Shown here in pieces: positions 37,601 through 49,549 of a DNA stretch of 64,000 nt. A program made the translations under genes and the position numbers. Under the pieces are notes generated by a model. That model did not search any database and was not told the DNA's origin. It saw nothing but the letters and a program-made list of their open reading frames with translations. Numbering within the stretch: position 1 is the stretch's first letter; each line of letters opens with the position of its first letter. The stretch is from Coriaria nepalensis (taxonomy: Eukaryota; Streptophyta; Magnoliopsida; Cucurbitales; Coriariaceae), in contig CP114482.1 of the NCBI GenBank assembly GCA_027186245.1, positions 14,713,209 to 14,777,208 of the forward strand, given 5' to 3'.

Positions 37601-38900
37601 CATTTGAGATTCATGTCAATGAGTCTTTTCAACTCACTAATTCACTTGAAAGCAATTCAAATGAATTCTATTTTTCCAGTTCAATCACTACTTTTGTGAA
37701 TCACTTGTTAATGATATTTTTAACACAAGTATGCATTTGTTTTATGTTATATTCATGGCAATTAGTTTTTTCAAGAAAATAAATTATTTGGAACCCATTG
37801 GAGCGAATACTATTTTCGCATTTCAAACATGACTTTCGTGCATAGCTTCGTTATGATTTTTTGAAGGCAAGTATGAATGTGTTTAATCTTAGATTTATCA
37901 TCTCCATGTCTATTTGAAAGTCACTAATTCATTTGAAAGCAATTAAAATAAATATTATTTTCGCACTTCGAACCCGACTTTCGTACATAACTTGCTAATG
38001 ATCACTTTAGCGCAAGTAGTCATTTGTTTCATTTGAGATTCATGTCAATGAGTCTTTTCAATTCACTAATTCATTTGAAAGCAATTCGAACGAATTCTAT
38101 TTTTGCACTTCAAACACTACTTTTGTGAATCACTTGTTAATGATCTTTTTAAGACAAGTATGCATTTGTTTTATGTTATATTCATGCCAACGAGTTTTTT
38201 CAAAAAATAAATTATTTGGAACCCATTTAAGCGAATACTATTTTCGCATTTCAAACAAGACTTTCGCGCATAGCTTTGTTATGCTTTTTTGAAGGCAAGT
38301 ACGAATTTGTTTAATCTTAGAGTCATAAGCTCAATGTCTCTTTGAAAGTCACTAATTCATTTGAAAACAATTCGTACGAATTCTATTTTTGCACTCCAAA
38401 CACTACTTTAGTGAATCACTTCTTAATGATCTTTTTAAGACAAGTATGCATTTTTTTCATGTTATATTCATGGCAATGAGTTTTTTCAAGAAAATAAATT
38501 ATTTGGAACCCATTGGAGCTAATACTATTTTTTCATTTCAAACATGACTTTCGTGCATAGCTCGGTTATGATTTTTTGAACGCAAGAATGAATTTGTTTA
38601 ATCTTAGAGTCATCAACTGAATGTCTCTTTGAAAGTTATTAATTCATTTGAAAGCAATTAAAATGAATTCTATTTTCGCACTTCGAACCCGACCTTCGTA
38701 CATAACTTGCTAATGATCATTTTAGCGCAAGTAGTCATTTGTTTCATTTGAGATTCATGTCAATGAGTCTTTTCAATTCACTAATTCATTTGAAAGCAAT
38801 TCGAACGAATTCTATTTTTGCACTTCAAACACTACTTTTGTGAATCACTTGTTAATGATCTTTTTAAGACAAGTATGCATTTGTTTTATGTTATATTCAT
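34700..38900 (+). repeat. Array B sub-block with five-monomer (about 715 bp) and ten-monomer periods
   Basis: Trimer plus dimer alternate to give a pentamer. Hybrids start at 34187, 34903, 35620, 36336, 38337 and 39053, with steps of about 716 bp. Marks such as 'catgccaacgagtttt', 'cccatttaagcgaat', 'gtcatcagctcaatg' and 'acaattcgtacgaattc' recur at 1,433 bp (34888 and 36321). 'ggcaagtacgaatttg' with 'gtcataagctc' recurs at about 715 bp (38300 and 39015). A different higher-order period therefore operates here than at either end of the array. Confidence 0.82.
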
Positions 38901-39052
38901 GCCAACGAGTTTTCTCAAGAAAATAAATTATTTGGAACCCATTTAAGCGAATACTATTTTCGCATTTCAAACAAGACTTTCGCGCATAGCTTTGTTATGC
39001 TTTTTTGAAGGCAAGTACGAATTTGTTTAATCTTAGAGTCATAAGCTCAATG

Positions 39053-40120
39053 TCTCTTTGAAAGTCACTAATTCATTTGAAAGCAATTCGAACGAATTCT
39101 ATTTTTGCACTTCAATCACTACTTTTGTGAATCACTTGTTAATGATCTTTTTCAGACAAGTATGTATTTGTTTTATGTTATATTCATGGAAATGAGTTTT
39201 TTCAAGAAAATAAATTATTTGGAACCCATTGGAGCGAATACTATTTTCGCATTTCAAACAAGACTTTCGCGCATAGCTTGGTTATGAATTTTTGAAGGCA
39301 AGTATTAATGTGTTTAATCTTAGAGTCATCATCTCAATGTCTCTTTGAAAGTCACTAATTCATTTGAAAGCAATTAAAATGAATTCTATTTTCGCACTTC
39401 GAACCCGACCTTCGTACATAACTTGCTAATGATCATTTTAGCGCAAGTAGTCACTTCTTTTATTTGAGATTCATGTGAATGAGTCCTTTCAAGTCACTAA
39501 TTCATTTAAAAGCAATTCGAACGAATTCTATTTTTGCACTTGAATCACTACTTTTGTGAATCACTTGTTAATGATCTTTTTCAGACAAGTATGTATTTGT
39601 TTTATGTTATATTCATGGAAATGAGTTTTTTCAAGAAAATAAATTATTTGGAACCCATTGGAGCGAATACTATTTTCGCATTTCAAACAAGACTTTCGCG
39701 CATAGCTTGGTTATGAATTTTTGAAGGCAAGTATTAATGTGTTTAATCTTGGAGTCATCATCTCAATGTCTCTTTGAAAGTCACTAATTCTTTTGAAAGC
39801 AATGAAAATGAATTCTATTTTCGCACTTCGAACCCGACCTTCGTACATAACTTGCTAATGATCATTTTAGCGCAAGTAGTCATTTGTTTCATTTGAGATT
39901 CATGTCAATGAGTCCTTTCTAGTCACTAATTCATTTGAAAGCAATTCAAACGAATTCTATTTTTGCACTTCAATCACTACTTTTGTGAATCACCTGTTAA
40001 TGATCTTTTTCAGACAAGTATGTATTTGTTCTATGTTATATTCATGGAAATGAGTTTTTTCAAGAAAATAAATTATTTGGAACCCATTGAAACGAATACT
40101 ATTTTCGCATTTCAAAAATG
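39053..40120 (+). repeat. Trimer run with the 'cttcaatcactac' B1 subtype
   Basis: Three successive B1-type monomers read 'caatcactacttttgtg' and 'tttttcagacaagtatgtat' at 429 bp steps (near 39113, 39541 and 39970). They are followed by B2 with 'aagactttcgcgcatagctt'. The first of the three is a hybrid monomer starting at 39053. This is local homogenisation of about 1 kb. Confidence 0.75.
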
Positions 40121-40626
40121 ACTTTCGCGCATAGCTCGGTTATGATTTTTTGAAGGCGAGTATGAATTTTTCTAATCTTAGAGTCATCATCTCAATGTCT
40201 CTTTAAAAGTCACTAATTCATTTGAAAGCAATTAAAATGAATTCTATTTTCATACTTCGAACCCGACTTTCGTACATAACTTGCTACAGATCATTTTAGG
40301 GCAAATAGTCATTTGTTTCATTTGAGATTCATGTCAATGAGTTTTTTCAACTCACTAATTCACTTGAAAGCAATTCGAATGAATTCTATTTTTCCACTTC
40401 AAACACTACTTTTGTGAATCACTTGTTAATGATATTTTTAACACAAGTATGCATTTGTTTTATGTTATATTCATGGCAATGAGTTTTTTCAAGAAAATAA
40501 ATTATTTGGAACCTATTGAAGCGAATACTATTTTCGCATTTGAAACAAGACTTTCGCGCATAGCTCGGTTATGATTTTTTGAAGGCAACTATGAATTTGC
40601 TTAATCTTAGAGTCATTATCTCAATG

Positions 40627-41200
40627 TCTCTTTGAAAGTCACTAATGCATTTGAAAACAATTTGAACGAATTCTATTTTTGCACTTCGAAAACTTCTTTT
40701 GTGAATCTCTTGTTAATGATCTTTTTAAGATAAGTATGCATTTTTTTAATGTTATATTCATGACAATGAATTTTTTCAAGAAAAAAAATTATTTGGAACC
40801 CATTGAAGCGAATACTATTTTCGCATTTCAAACAAGACTTTCGCGCATGGCTTGGTTATGAATTTTTGAAGGCAAGTATGAATTTGTTTGATCTTAGAGT
40901 CATCATCTCAATGTCTCTTTGAAAGTCACTAATTCATTTGAAAGCAATTCGAACGAATTCTATTTTTTCAGTTCAAACACTACTTTAGTGAATCTCTAGT
41001 TAATGATCTTTTTAAGGTAAGTATGCATTTTTTTTATGTTATATTCATGGAAATGAGTTTTTTCCAGAAAATAAATTATTTTGAACCCATTGAAGCGAAT
41101 ACTATTTTCGCATTTCAAACAAGACTTTCGCGCATAGCTTGGTTATGAATTTTTGAAGGCAAGTATGAATTTGTTTAATCTTAGAGTCATCATCTCAATG
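40627..41200 (+). repeat. Two consecutive dimeric units
   Basis: Hybrid monomers start at 40627 and 40914, 287 bp apart, each followed by B2 with 'cccattgaagcgaat' and 'aacaagactttcgcgcat'. The first has 'gcacttcgaaaacttctttt', a private change in the B1 body. The second has 'attttttcagttcaaac'. Confidence 0.8.
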
Positions 41201-42058
41201 ACTCTTTGAAAGTCACTAATTCATTTGAAAGCAATTAAAATGAATTCTATTTTCGCACTTCGAACCCGACTTTCGTACATGACTTGCTAATGAGCATTTT
41301 AGGGCAAGTAGTCATTTGTTTCATTTGAGATTCATGTCAATGAGTCTTTTCCACTCACTAATTCATTTGAAAGCAATTCGAACGAATTTTATTTTTGCAC
41401 TTCAAACACTACTTTTGTGAATCACTTGTTAATGATCTTTTTAAGACAAGTATGCCTTTGTTTTATGTTATATTCATGGAAATGAGTTTTTTCAAGAAAA
41501 TAAATTATTTGGAACCCATTTAAGCGAATACTATTTTCGCATTTCAAACAAGACTTTCGTGCATAGCTTTGTTATGATTTTTTGAAGGCGAGTATGAATT
41601 TTTCTAATCTTAGAGTCATCAGCTCAATGTCCCTTTGAAAGTCACTAATTCATTTGAAAGCAATTAAAATCAATTCTATTTTCGCACTTCGAACCCGACT
41701 TTCGTACATAACTTGCTAATGATGATTTTAGCGCAAGTAGTCATTTGTTTCACTTGAGATTCATGTCAATGAGTCTTTTCCATTCACTAATTCATTTGAA
41801 AGCAATTCGAACGAATTCTATTTTTCAACTTCAAACACTACTTCTGTGAATCACTTATTAATGATCTTTTTAACACAAGTATGCATTTGTTTTATGTTAT
41901 ATTCATGGCAATGAGTTTTTTCAAGAAAATAAATTATTTGCAACCCATTGGAGCTAATACTATTTTTGCATTTGAAACATGACTTTCGGCCATAGCTCGG
42001 TTATGATTTTTTGAAGTCAACTATGAATTTGTTTAATCTTAGAGTCATCATCTCAATG

Positions 42059-42205
42059 TCTCTTTGAAAGTCACTAATTCATTTGAAAACAATTCGAACG
42101 AATTCTATTTTTCTACTTAAAACACCACCACATTCGCACATCACATTCTAATGATCTTTTTAAGACAAGTATTGATTTGTTTTATCTTATATTCATGTCA
42201 ATGAG
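42059..42205 (+). repeat. Hybrid B3/B1 monomer, CACCACC variant (copy 3, plus)
   Basis: This 147 bp hybrid carries 'caccaccacattcgcacatc' starting at 42123, as in the copies at 14750 and 20313. Its neighbours differ: the following B2 reads 'tatttagaagccattggag' with 'cttgcatatgatttttt' and 'gaacgcaagtatg', resembling the B2 near 15325. This copy has therefore been moved or has recombined apart from its original flanks. Confidence 0.87.
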
Positions 42206-44519
42206 TTTTTTCAAGAAAATAAATTATTTAGAAGCCATTGGAGCGAATACTATGTTCGCATTTCAAACATGACTTCCGCGCATAGCTTGCATATGATTTT
42301 TTGAACGCAAGTATGAATTTGTTTAATCTTAGAGTTATCATCTCAATGTCTCTTTGAAAGTCACTAATTCATTTGAAAGCAATTAAAATGAATTCTATTT
42401 TCGCACTCCGAACCCGATTTTCGTACATAACTTGCTAATGATCATTTCAGCGCAAGTAGTCATTTGTTTCTTTTGAGATTCATGTCAATGAGTCTTTTCA
42501 ACTCACTAATGCATTTGAAAGCAATTCGAACGAATTCTATTTTTGCACTTCAAACACTACTTTTGCGAATCAATTGTTAATGATCTTTTTAAGGCAAGTA
42601 TGCATTTGCTTTTTGTTATATTCATTGCAATGAGTTTTTTGAAGAAAATAAATTATTTGGAACCCATTGGAGCGAATACTATTTTCGTATTTCAAACATG
42701 ACTTTCGCGCATAGCTTGGTTATGATATTTTGAAGGCAAGTATGAATTTGTTTAATCTTAGACTCATGATCTCAATGTCTCTTTGAAAGTCACTAATTCA
42801 TTTGAAAGCAATTAAAATGAATTCTATTTTCGCACTCCGAACCCGACTTTCGTACATAACTTGCTAATGATCATTTTAGGGCAAGTAGTCATTGGTTTCA
42901 TTTGAGATTCATGTCAATGAGTCTTTTCAACTCGTTAATTCATTTGAAAGCAATTCTAACGAATTCTATCTTTGCACTTCAAACACTACTTTTGTGAATC
43001 ACTTGTTAATGATCTTTTTAAGACAAGTATGCATTTATTTTATGTTGTATATATGGAAATGAGTTTTTTCAAGAAAATAAATTATTTGGAACCCGTTGGA
43101 GCAAATACTATTTTCGTATTTCAAACATGACGTTCGCGCATAGCTTGGTTATGATATTTTGAAGGCAAGAATGAATTTGTTTAATCTTAGACTCATGATC
43201 TCAATGTCTCTTTGAAAGTCAGTAATTCATTTGAAAGCAATTAAAATGAATTCTATTTTCGCACTCCGAACCCGACTTTCGTACATAACTTGCTAATGAT
43301 AATTTTAGCGCAAGTAGTCATTTGTTTCTTTTGAGATTCATGTCAATGAGTCTTTTCAGCTCACTAATGCATTTGAAAGCAATTCGAACAAATTCTATTT
43401 TTGCACTTCAAACACTAATTTTGCGAATCAATTGTTAATGATCTTTTTAAGGCAAGTATGCATTTGTTTTTTGTTATATTCATGGCAATGAGTTTTTTTA
43501 AGAAAATAAATTATTTTGAACCCATTGGAGCGAATACTATTTTCGTATTTCAAACATGACATTCGCGCATAGCTTGGTTATGATTTTCTGAAGGCAAGTA
43601 TGAATTTGTTTAATCTTAGAGTCATCATCTCATTGTCTCTTTGAAAGTCACTAATTCATCTGAAAGCAATTAAAATGAATTCTATTTTTGCACTTCGAAC
43701 CCGACTTTCGAACATAACTTGCTAATGATCATTTTAGCGCAAGTAGTCATTTGTTTTTTCGAGATGCATGTCAACGAGTCTTTTCAACTCACTAATTCAT
43801 TTGAATGCAATTCGAACGAATTCTATTTTTGCACTTCAAACACTACTTTTGTGAATCAATTGTTAATGATCTTTTTAAGGCAATTATGCATTTGTTTTTT
43901 TAGATATTCATGGCAATGAGTTTTTTCAAGAAAATAAATTATTTGAAACCCATTGGAGCGAATACTATTTTCGCATTTCAAACATGACTTTTGCACATAG
44001 CTTGGTTATGATTTTTTGAAGGCAAGTATGAATTTGTTTAATCTTAGAGTCATGATCTCAACGTCTCTTTGAAAGTCACTAATTCATTTGAAAGCAATTA
44101 AAATGAATTCTATTTTCGCACTCCGAACCCGACTTTCGTACATAACTTGCTAATGATCATTTTAGCGCAAGTAGTCATTTGTTTGATTTGATATTCATGT
44201 TAATGAGTCTTTTCAACTCACTAATTCATTTGAAAGCAATTCTAACGAATTCTATTTTTGCACTTCAAACACTACTTTTGTGAATCACTTGTTAATGATC
44301 TTTTTAAGACAAGTATGCATTTGTTTTATGTTATATTCATGGCAATGAGTTTTTTCAAGAAAATAAATTATTTGGAACCCATTGGGGCGAATACTAAATT
44401 CGTATTTCAAACATGACTTTCGCGCATAGCTTGGTTATGATTTTCACAAGGCAAGTATAACTTTGTTTAATCTTAGAGTCGTCATGTCAATGTCTCTTTG
44501 AAAGTCACTAATTCATTTG

Positions 44520-46000
44520 AAAGCAATTAAAATGAATTCTATTTTCACACTTCAAACCTGTCTTTCGTACATAATTTGCTAATGATCATTTTAGGGCAAG
44601 TAGTCATTTGTTTCATTTGAGATTCATGTCAATTAATCTTTTCAAGTCACTAATTCATTTGAAAGCAATTGGAGGAATTCTATTTTTGCACTTCAAACAC
44701 TACTTTTGTGAATCACTTGTTAATGATCTTTTTAAGACAAGTATGCATTTGTTTTATGTTATATTCATGGCAATTAGTTTTTTCAAGAAAATAAATTATT
44801 TGGAACCCATTGGAGCGAATACTATTTTCGCATTTCAAGCATGACTTTCGCGCATAGCTTGGTTATGATTTTTTCAAGGCAAGTATAACTTTGTTTAATC
44901 TTAGAGTCATCATCTCAATGTCTCTTTGAAAGTCAGTAATTCATTTGAAAGCAATTAAAATGAATTCTATTTTCGCACTTCGAACCCGACTTTCGTACAT
45001 AACTTGCTAATGATCATTTTAAGGCAAGTAGTCATTTGTTTCATTTGAGATTCATGTCAATTAGTCTTTTCAAGTCACTAATTCTTTTGAAAGCAATTCG
45101 AACAAATTCTATTTTTGCACTTCAAACACTACTTTTGTGAATCACTTGTTAAAGATCTTTTTAAGACAAGTATGCATTTGTTTTATGTTATATTCATGAC
45201 AATGAGTTTTTTCAAGAAAATAAATTATTTGGAACCCATTGGAGCGAATACTATTTTCGCATTTCAAACATGACTTTCGCGCATAGCTTGGTTATGATTT
45301 TTTCGAGGCAAGTATAACTTTGCTTAATCTTAGAGTCGTCATCTCAATGTCTCTTTGAAAGTCACTAATTCATTTGAAAGCAATTAAAATGAATTCTATT
45401 TTCGCACTTCAAACCCGACTTTCGTACATAATTTGCTAATGATCATTTTAGGGCAAGTAGTCATTTGTTTCATTTGAGATTCATGTCAATTAGTCTTTTC
45501 AAGTCACTAATTCATTTGAAAGCAATTGGAACGAATTCTATTTTTGCACTTCAAACACTACTTTTGTGACTCACTTGTTAACGATCTTTTTAAGACGAGT
45601 ATGTATTTGTTTTTTGTTATATTCATGGCAATGAGTTTTTTCAAGAAAATAAATTATTTGGAACCCATTAGAGCGAATACTATTTTCGCATTCCAAACAT
45701 GACTTTCGTGCATAGCTTGGGTATGATTTTTTGAAGGCAAGTATTAATTTGTTTAATCTTAGAGTCATCATCTCAATGTCTCTTTGAAAGTCACTAATTC
45801 ATTTGAAAGCAATGAAAATGAATTCTATATTCGCACTTCGAACCCGACTTTCGTACATAACTTCCTAATGATCATTTTAGGGCAAGTAGTCATTTGTTTC
45901 ATGTGAGATTCATGTCAATTAGTCTTTTCAAGTCACTAATTCTTTTGAAAGCAATTCGAACAAATTCTATTTTTGCACTTCAAACACTACTTTTGTGAAT
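44520..46000 (+). repeat. Segment duplicated at 47520-49000 (3,001 bp offset, seven trimers)
   Basis: 'caattggaggaattc' (44669 and 47670), 'tttcgaggcaagtataac' (45301 and 48302), and 'gactcacttgttaacgatc' with 'aagacgagtatgtatttg' (near 45568 and 48569) all repeat at about 3,001 bp. Similarity fades near 46,000/49,000, where 'aagtcaag' and 'cccattagagcg' give way to other variants. 'caattggaggaattc' occurs a third time near 46813. Confidence 0.85.
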
Positions 46001-47519
46001 CACTTGTTAAGCATCTTTTTAAGTCAAGTATGCATTTGTTTTATGTTATATTCATGGCAATGAGTTTTTTCAAGAAAATAAATTATTTGGAACCCATTAG
46101 AGCGAATACTATTTTCGCATTCCAAACATGACTTTCGTGCATAGCCTGGGTATGATTTTTTGAAGGCAAGTATGAATTTGTTTAATCTTAGAGTCATCAT
46201 CTCAATGTCTCTTTGAAAGTCACTAATTCATTTGAAAGCAATTAAAATAAATTCTATTTTTGCACTTCGAACCCGACTTTCGTACATAACTTGCTAATGA
46301 TCATTTTAGGGCAAGTAGTCATTTGTTTCATTTGAGATTCATGTCAATTAGTCTTTTCAACTTACAAATTCATTTGAAAGGAATTCGAACAAATTCTATT
46401 TTTCCATTTCAAACACTACTTTTGTGAATCACTTGTTAATGATTCTTTTAAGACAAGTATGCATTTGTTTTATGTTATATTCATGGCAATGAGTTTTTTC
46501 AAGAAAATAAATTATTTGGAACCCATTGGAGCGAATACTATTTTCGCATTTCAAACATGACTTTCGCGCATAGCTTGGTTATGATTTTTTCAAGGCAAGT
46601 ATAACTTTGTTTAATCTTAGAGTCGTCATCTCAATGTCTCTTTGAAAGTCACTAATTCATTTGAAAGCAATTAAAATGAATTCTATTTTCGCACTTCGAA
46701 CCCGACTTTCGTACATAACTTGCTAATGATCAGTTTAGGGCAATTAGTCATTTGTTTCATTTGAGATTTATGTCAATGAGTCTTTTCAAGTCACTAATTC
46801 ATTTGAAAGCAATTGGAGGAATTCTATTTTTGCACATCAAACACTACTTTTGTGAATCACTTGTTAATGATCTTTTTAAGACAAGTATGCATTTGTTTTA
46901 TGTTATATTCATGGCAATTAGTTTTTTCAAGAAAATAAATTATTTGGAACCCATTGGAGCGAATACTATTTTCGCATTTCAAGCATGACTTTCGCGCATA
47001 GCTTGGTTATGATTTTTTCAAGGCAAGTATAACTTTGTTTAATCTTTGAGTCGTCATCTCAATGTCTCTTTCAAAGTCACTAATTCATTTGAAAGCAATT
47101 AAAATGAATTCTATTTTCGCACTTCGAACGCGACTTTCGTACATAAATTGCTAATGATCATTTTAAGGCAAGTAGTCATTTGTTTCATTTGAGATTCATG
47201 TCAATTAGTCTTTTCAACTCACTAATTCTTTTGAAAGCAATTCGAACAAATTCTATTTTTGCACTTCAAACACTACTTTTGTGAATCACTTGTTAAAGAT
47301 CTTTTTAAGACAAGTATGCATTTGTTTTATGTTATATTCATGACAATGAGTTTTTTCAAGAAAATAAATTACTTGGAACCCATTGGAGCGAATACTATTT
47401 TCGCATTCCAAACATGACTTTCGCACATAGCTTGGTTATGATTTTTTCAAGGCAAGTATGAATTTGTTTAATCTTAGAGTCATCATCTCAATGTCTCTTT
47501 GAAAGTCACTAATTCATTT

Positions 47520-49000
47520 GAAAGCAATTAAAATGAATTCTATTTTCACACTTCAAACCTGACTTTCGTACATAATTTGCTAATGATCATTTTAGGGGAA
47601 GTAGTCATTTGTTTCATTTGAGATTCATGTCAATTAGTCTTTTCAAGTCACTAATTCATTTGAAAGCAATTGGAGGAATTCTATTTTTGCACTTCAAACA
47701 CTACTTTTGTGAATCACTTGTTAATGATCTTTTTAAGACAAGTATGCATTTGTTTTATGTTATAATCATGGCAATTAGTTTTTTCAAGAAAATAAATTAT
47801 TTGGAACCCATTGGAGCGAATACTATTTTCGCATTTCAAGCATGACTTTCGCACATAGCTTGGTTATGATTTTTTGAAGGCAAGTATAACTTTGTTTAAT
47901 CTTAGAGTCGTCATCTCAATGTCTCTTTGAAAGTCACTAATTCATTTGAAAGCAATTAAAATGAATTCTATTTTCGCACTTCGAACCCGACTTTCGTACA
48001 TAACTTGCTAATGATCATTTTAAGGCAAGTAGTCATTTGTTTCATTTGAGATTCATGTCAATTAGTCTTTTCAACTCACTAATTCTTTTGAAAGCAATTC
48101 GAACAAATTCTATTTTTGCACTTCAAACACTACTTTTGTGAATCACTTGTTAAAGATCTTTTTAAGACAAGTATGCATTTGTTTTATGTTATATTCATGA
48201 CAATGAGTTTTTTCAAGAAAATAAATTATTTGGAACCCATTGGAGCGAATACTATTTTCGCATTTCAAACATGACTTTCGCGCATAGCTTGGTTATGATT
48301 TTTTCGAGGCAAGTATAACTTTGTTTAATCTTAGAGTCGTCATCTCAATGTCTCTTTGAAAGTCACTAATTCATTTGAAAGCAATTAAAATGAATTCTAT
48401 TTTCGCACTTCAAACCCGACTTTCGTACATAATGTGCTAATGATCATTTTAGGGCAAGTAGTCATTTGTTTCATTTGAGATTCATGTCAATTAGTCTTTT
48501 CAAGTCACTAATTCATTTGAAAGCAATTGGAACGAATTCTATTTTTGCACTTCAAACACTACTTTTGTGACTCACTTGTTAACGATCTTTTTAAGACGAG
48601 TATGTATTTGTTTTATGTTATATTCATGGCAATGAGTTTTTTCAAGAAAATAAATTATTTGGAACCCATTAGAGCGAATACTATTTTCGCATTCCAAACA
48701 TGATTTTCGTGCATAGCTTGGGTATGATTTTTTGAAGGCAAGTATTAATTTGTTTAATCTTAGAGTCATCATCTCAATGTCTCTTTGAAAGTCACTAATT
48801 CATTTGAAAGCAATTAAAATGAATTCTATTTTTGCACTTCGAACCCGAGTTTCGTACATAACTTGCTAATGTTCATTTTAGGGCAAGTAGTCATTTGTTT
48901 CATTTGAGATTCATGTCAATTAGTCTTTTCAAGTCACTAATTCTTTTGAAAGCAATTCGAACAAATTCTATTTTTGCACTTCAAACACTACTTTTGTGAA
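47520..49000 (+). repeat. Second copy of the 44520-46000 segment
   Basis: Carries the same private variants as the block 3,001 bp upstream in the same order, with scattered differences, for example 'ggttatgattttttgaaggc' against 'ggttatgattttttcaaggc' and 'agcaattaaaatg' against 'agcaatgaaaatg'. Confidence 0.83.
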
Positions 49001-49208
49001 TCACTTGTTAAAGATCTTTTAAAGACAAGTATGCATTTGTTTTATGTTATATTCATGGAAATGAGTTTTTTCAAGAAAATAAATTATTTGGAACACATTG
49101 GAGCGAATACTATTTCCGCATTTCAAACCTGACTTTCGCGCATAGCTTGGTTATGATTTTCTCAAGGCAAGTATAACTTTGTTTAATCTTAGAGTCGTCA
49201 TGTCAATG

Positions 49209-49352
49209 TCTCTTTGAAAGTCACTAATTCATTTGAAAGCAATTGGAACGAATTCTATTTTTGTGCTTCAAACACTACTTTTGTGAATCACTTGTTACTG
49301 ATCTTTTTGAGACAGGTATGCATTTGTATTATGTTATATTCATGGAAATGAG
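49209..49352 (+). repeat. Last hybrid B3/B1 monomer of the window
   Basis: It starts TCTCTTTGAAAGTCACTAA and turns to B1 with 'caattggaacgaattc' and 'ttttgtgcttcaaac'. It is followed by B2 ('cccattggggcgaat'). Beyond this point I find only the regular B1-B2-B3 order, so this marks the border between the mixed part of the array and the regular part. Confidence 0.8.
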
Positions 49353-49549
49353 TTTTTTCAGGAAAATAAATTATTTGGAACCCATTGGGGCGAATACTAT
49401 TTTCGCATTTCAAACATGACTTTCGCGCATAGCTTGGTTATGATTTTTTGATGGCAAGTATGAATTTGTTTAATCTTAGAGTCATGATCTCAATGTCTCT
49501 TTGAATGTCACTAATTCATTTGAAAGCAATTAAAATGAATTCTATTCCG

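Larger units (their letters stand above)
44390..49210 (+). repeat. Array B sub-block related to the inverted array at 2.9-14.2 kb
   Basis: Here, almost alone in the plus array, B1 begins after 'gtcaatta' rather than 'gtcaatga', some B1 copies read 'caattgga.gaattc', B2 tails read 'aaggcaagtataactttg' with 'gagtcgtcatctc', and some B3 copies read 'cttcaaacccgac' with 'cataatttgc'. All four are the common or frequent forms of the minus array. The stretch is trimers up to a hybrid monomer at 49209. Confidence 0.78.
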
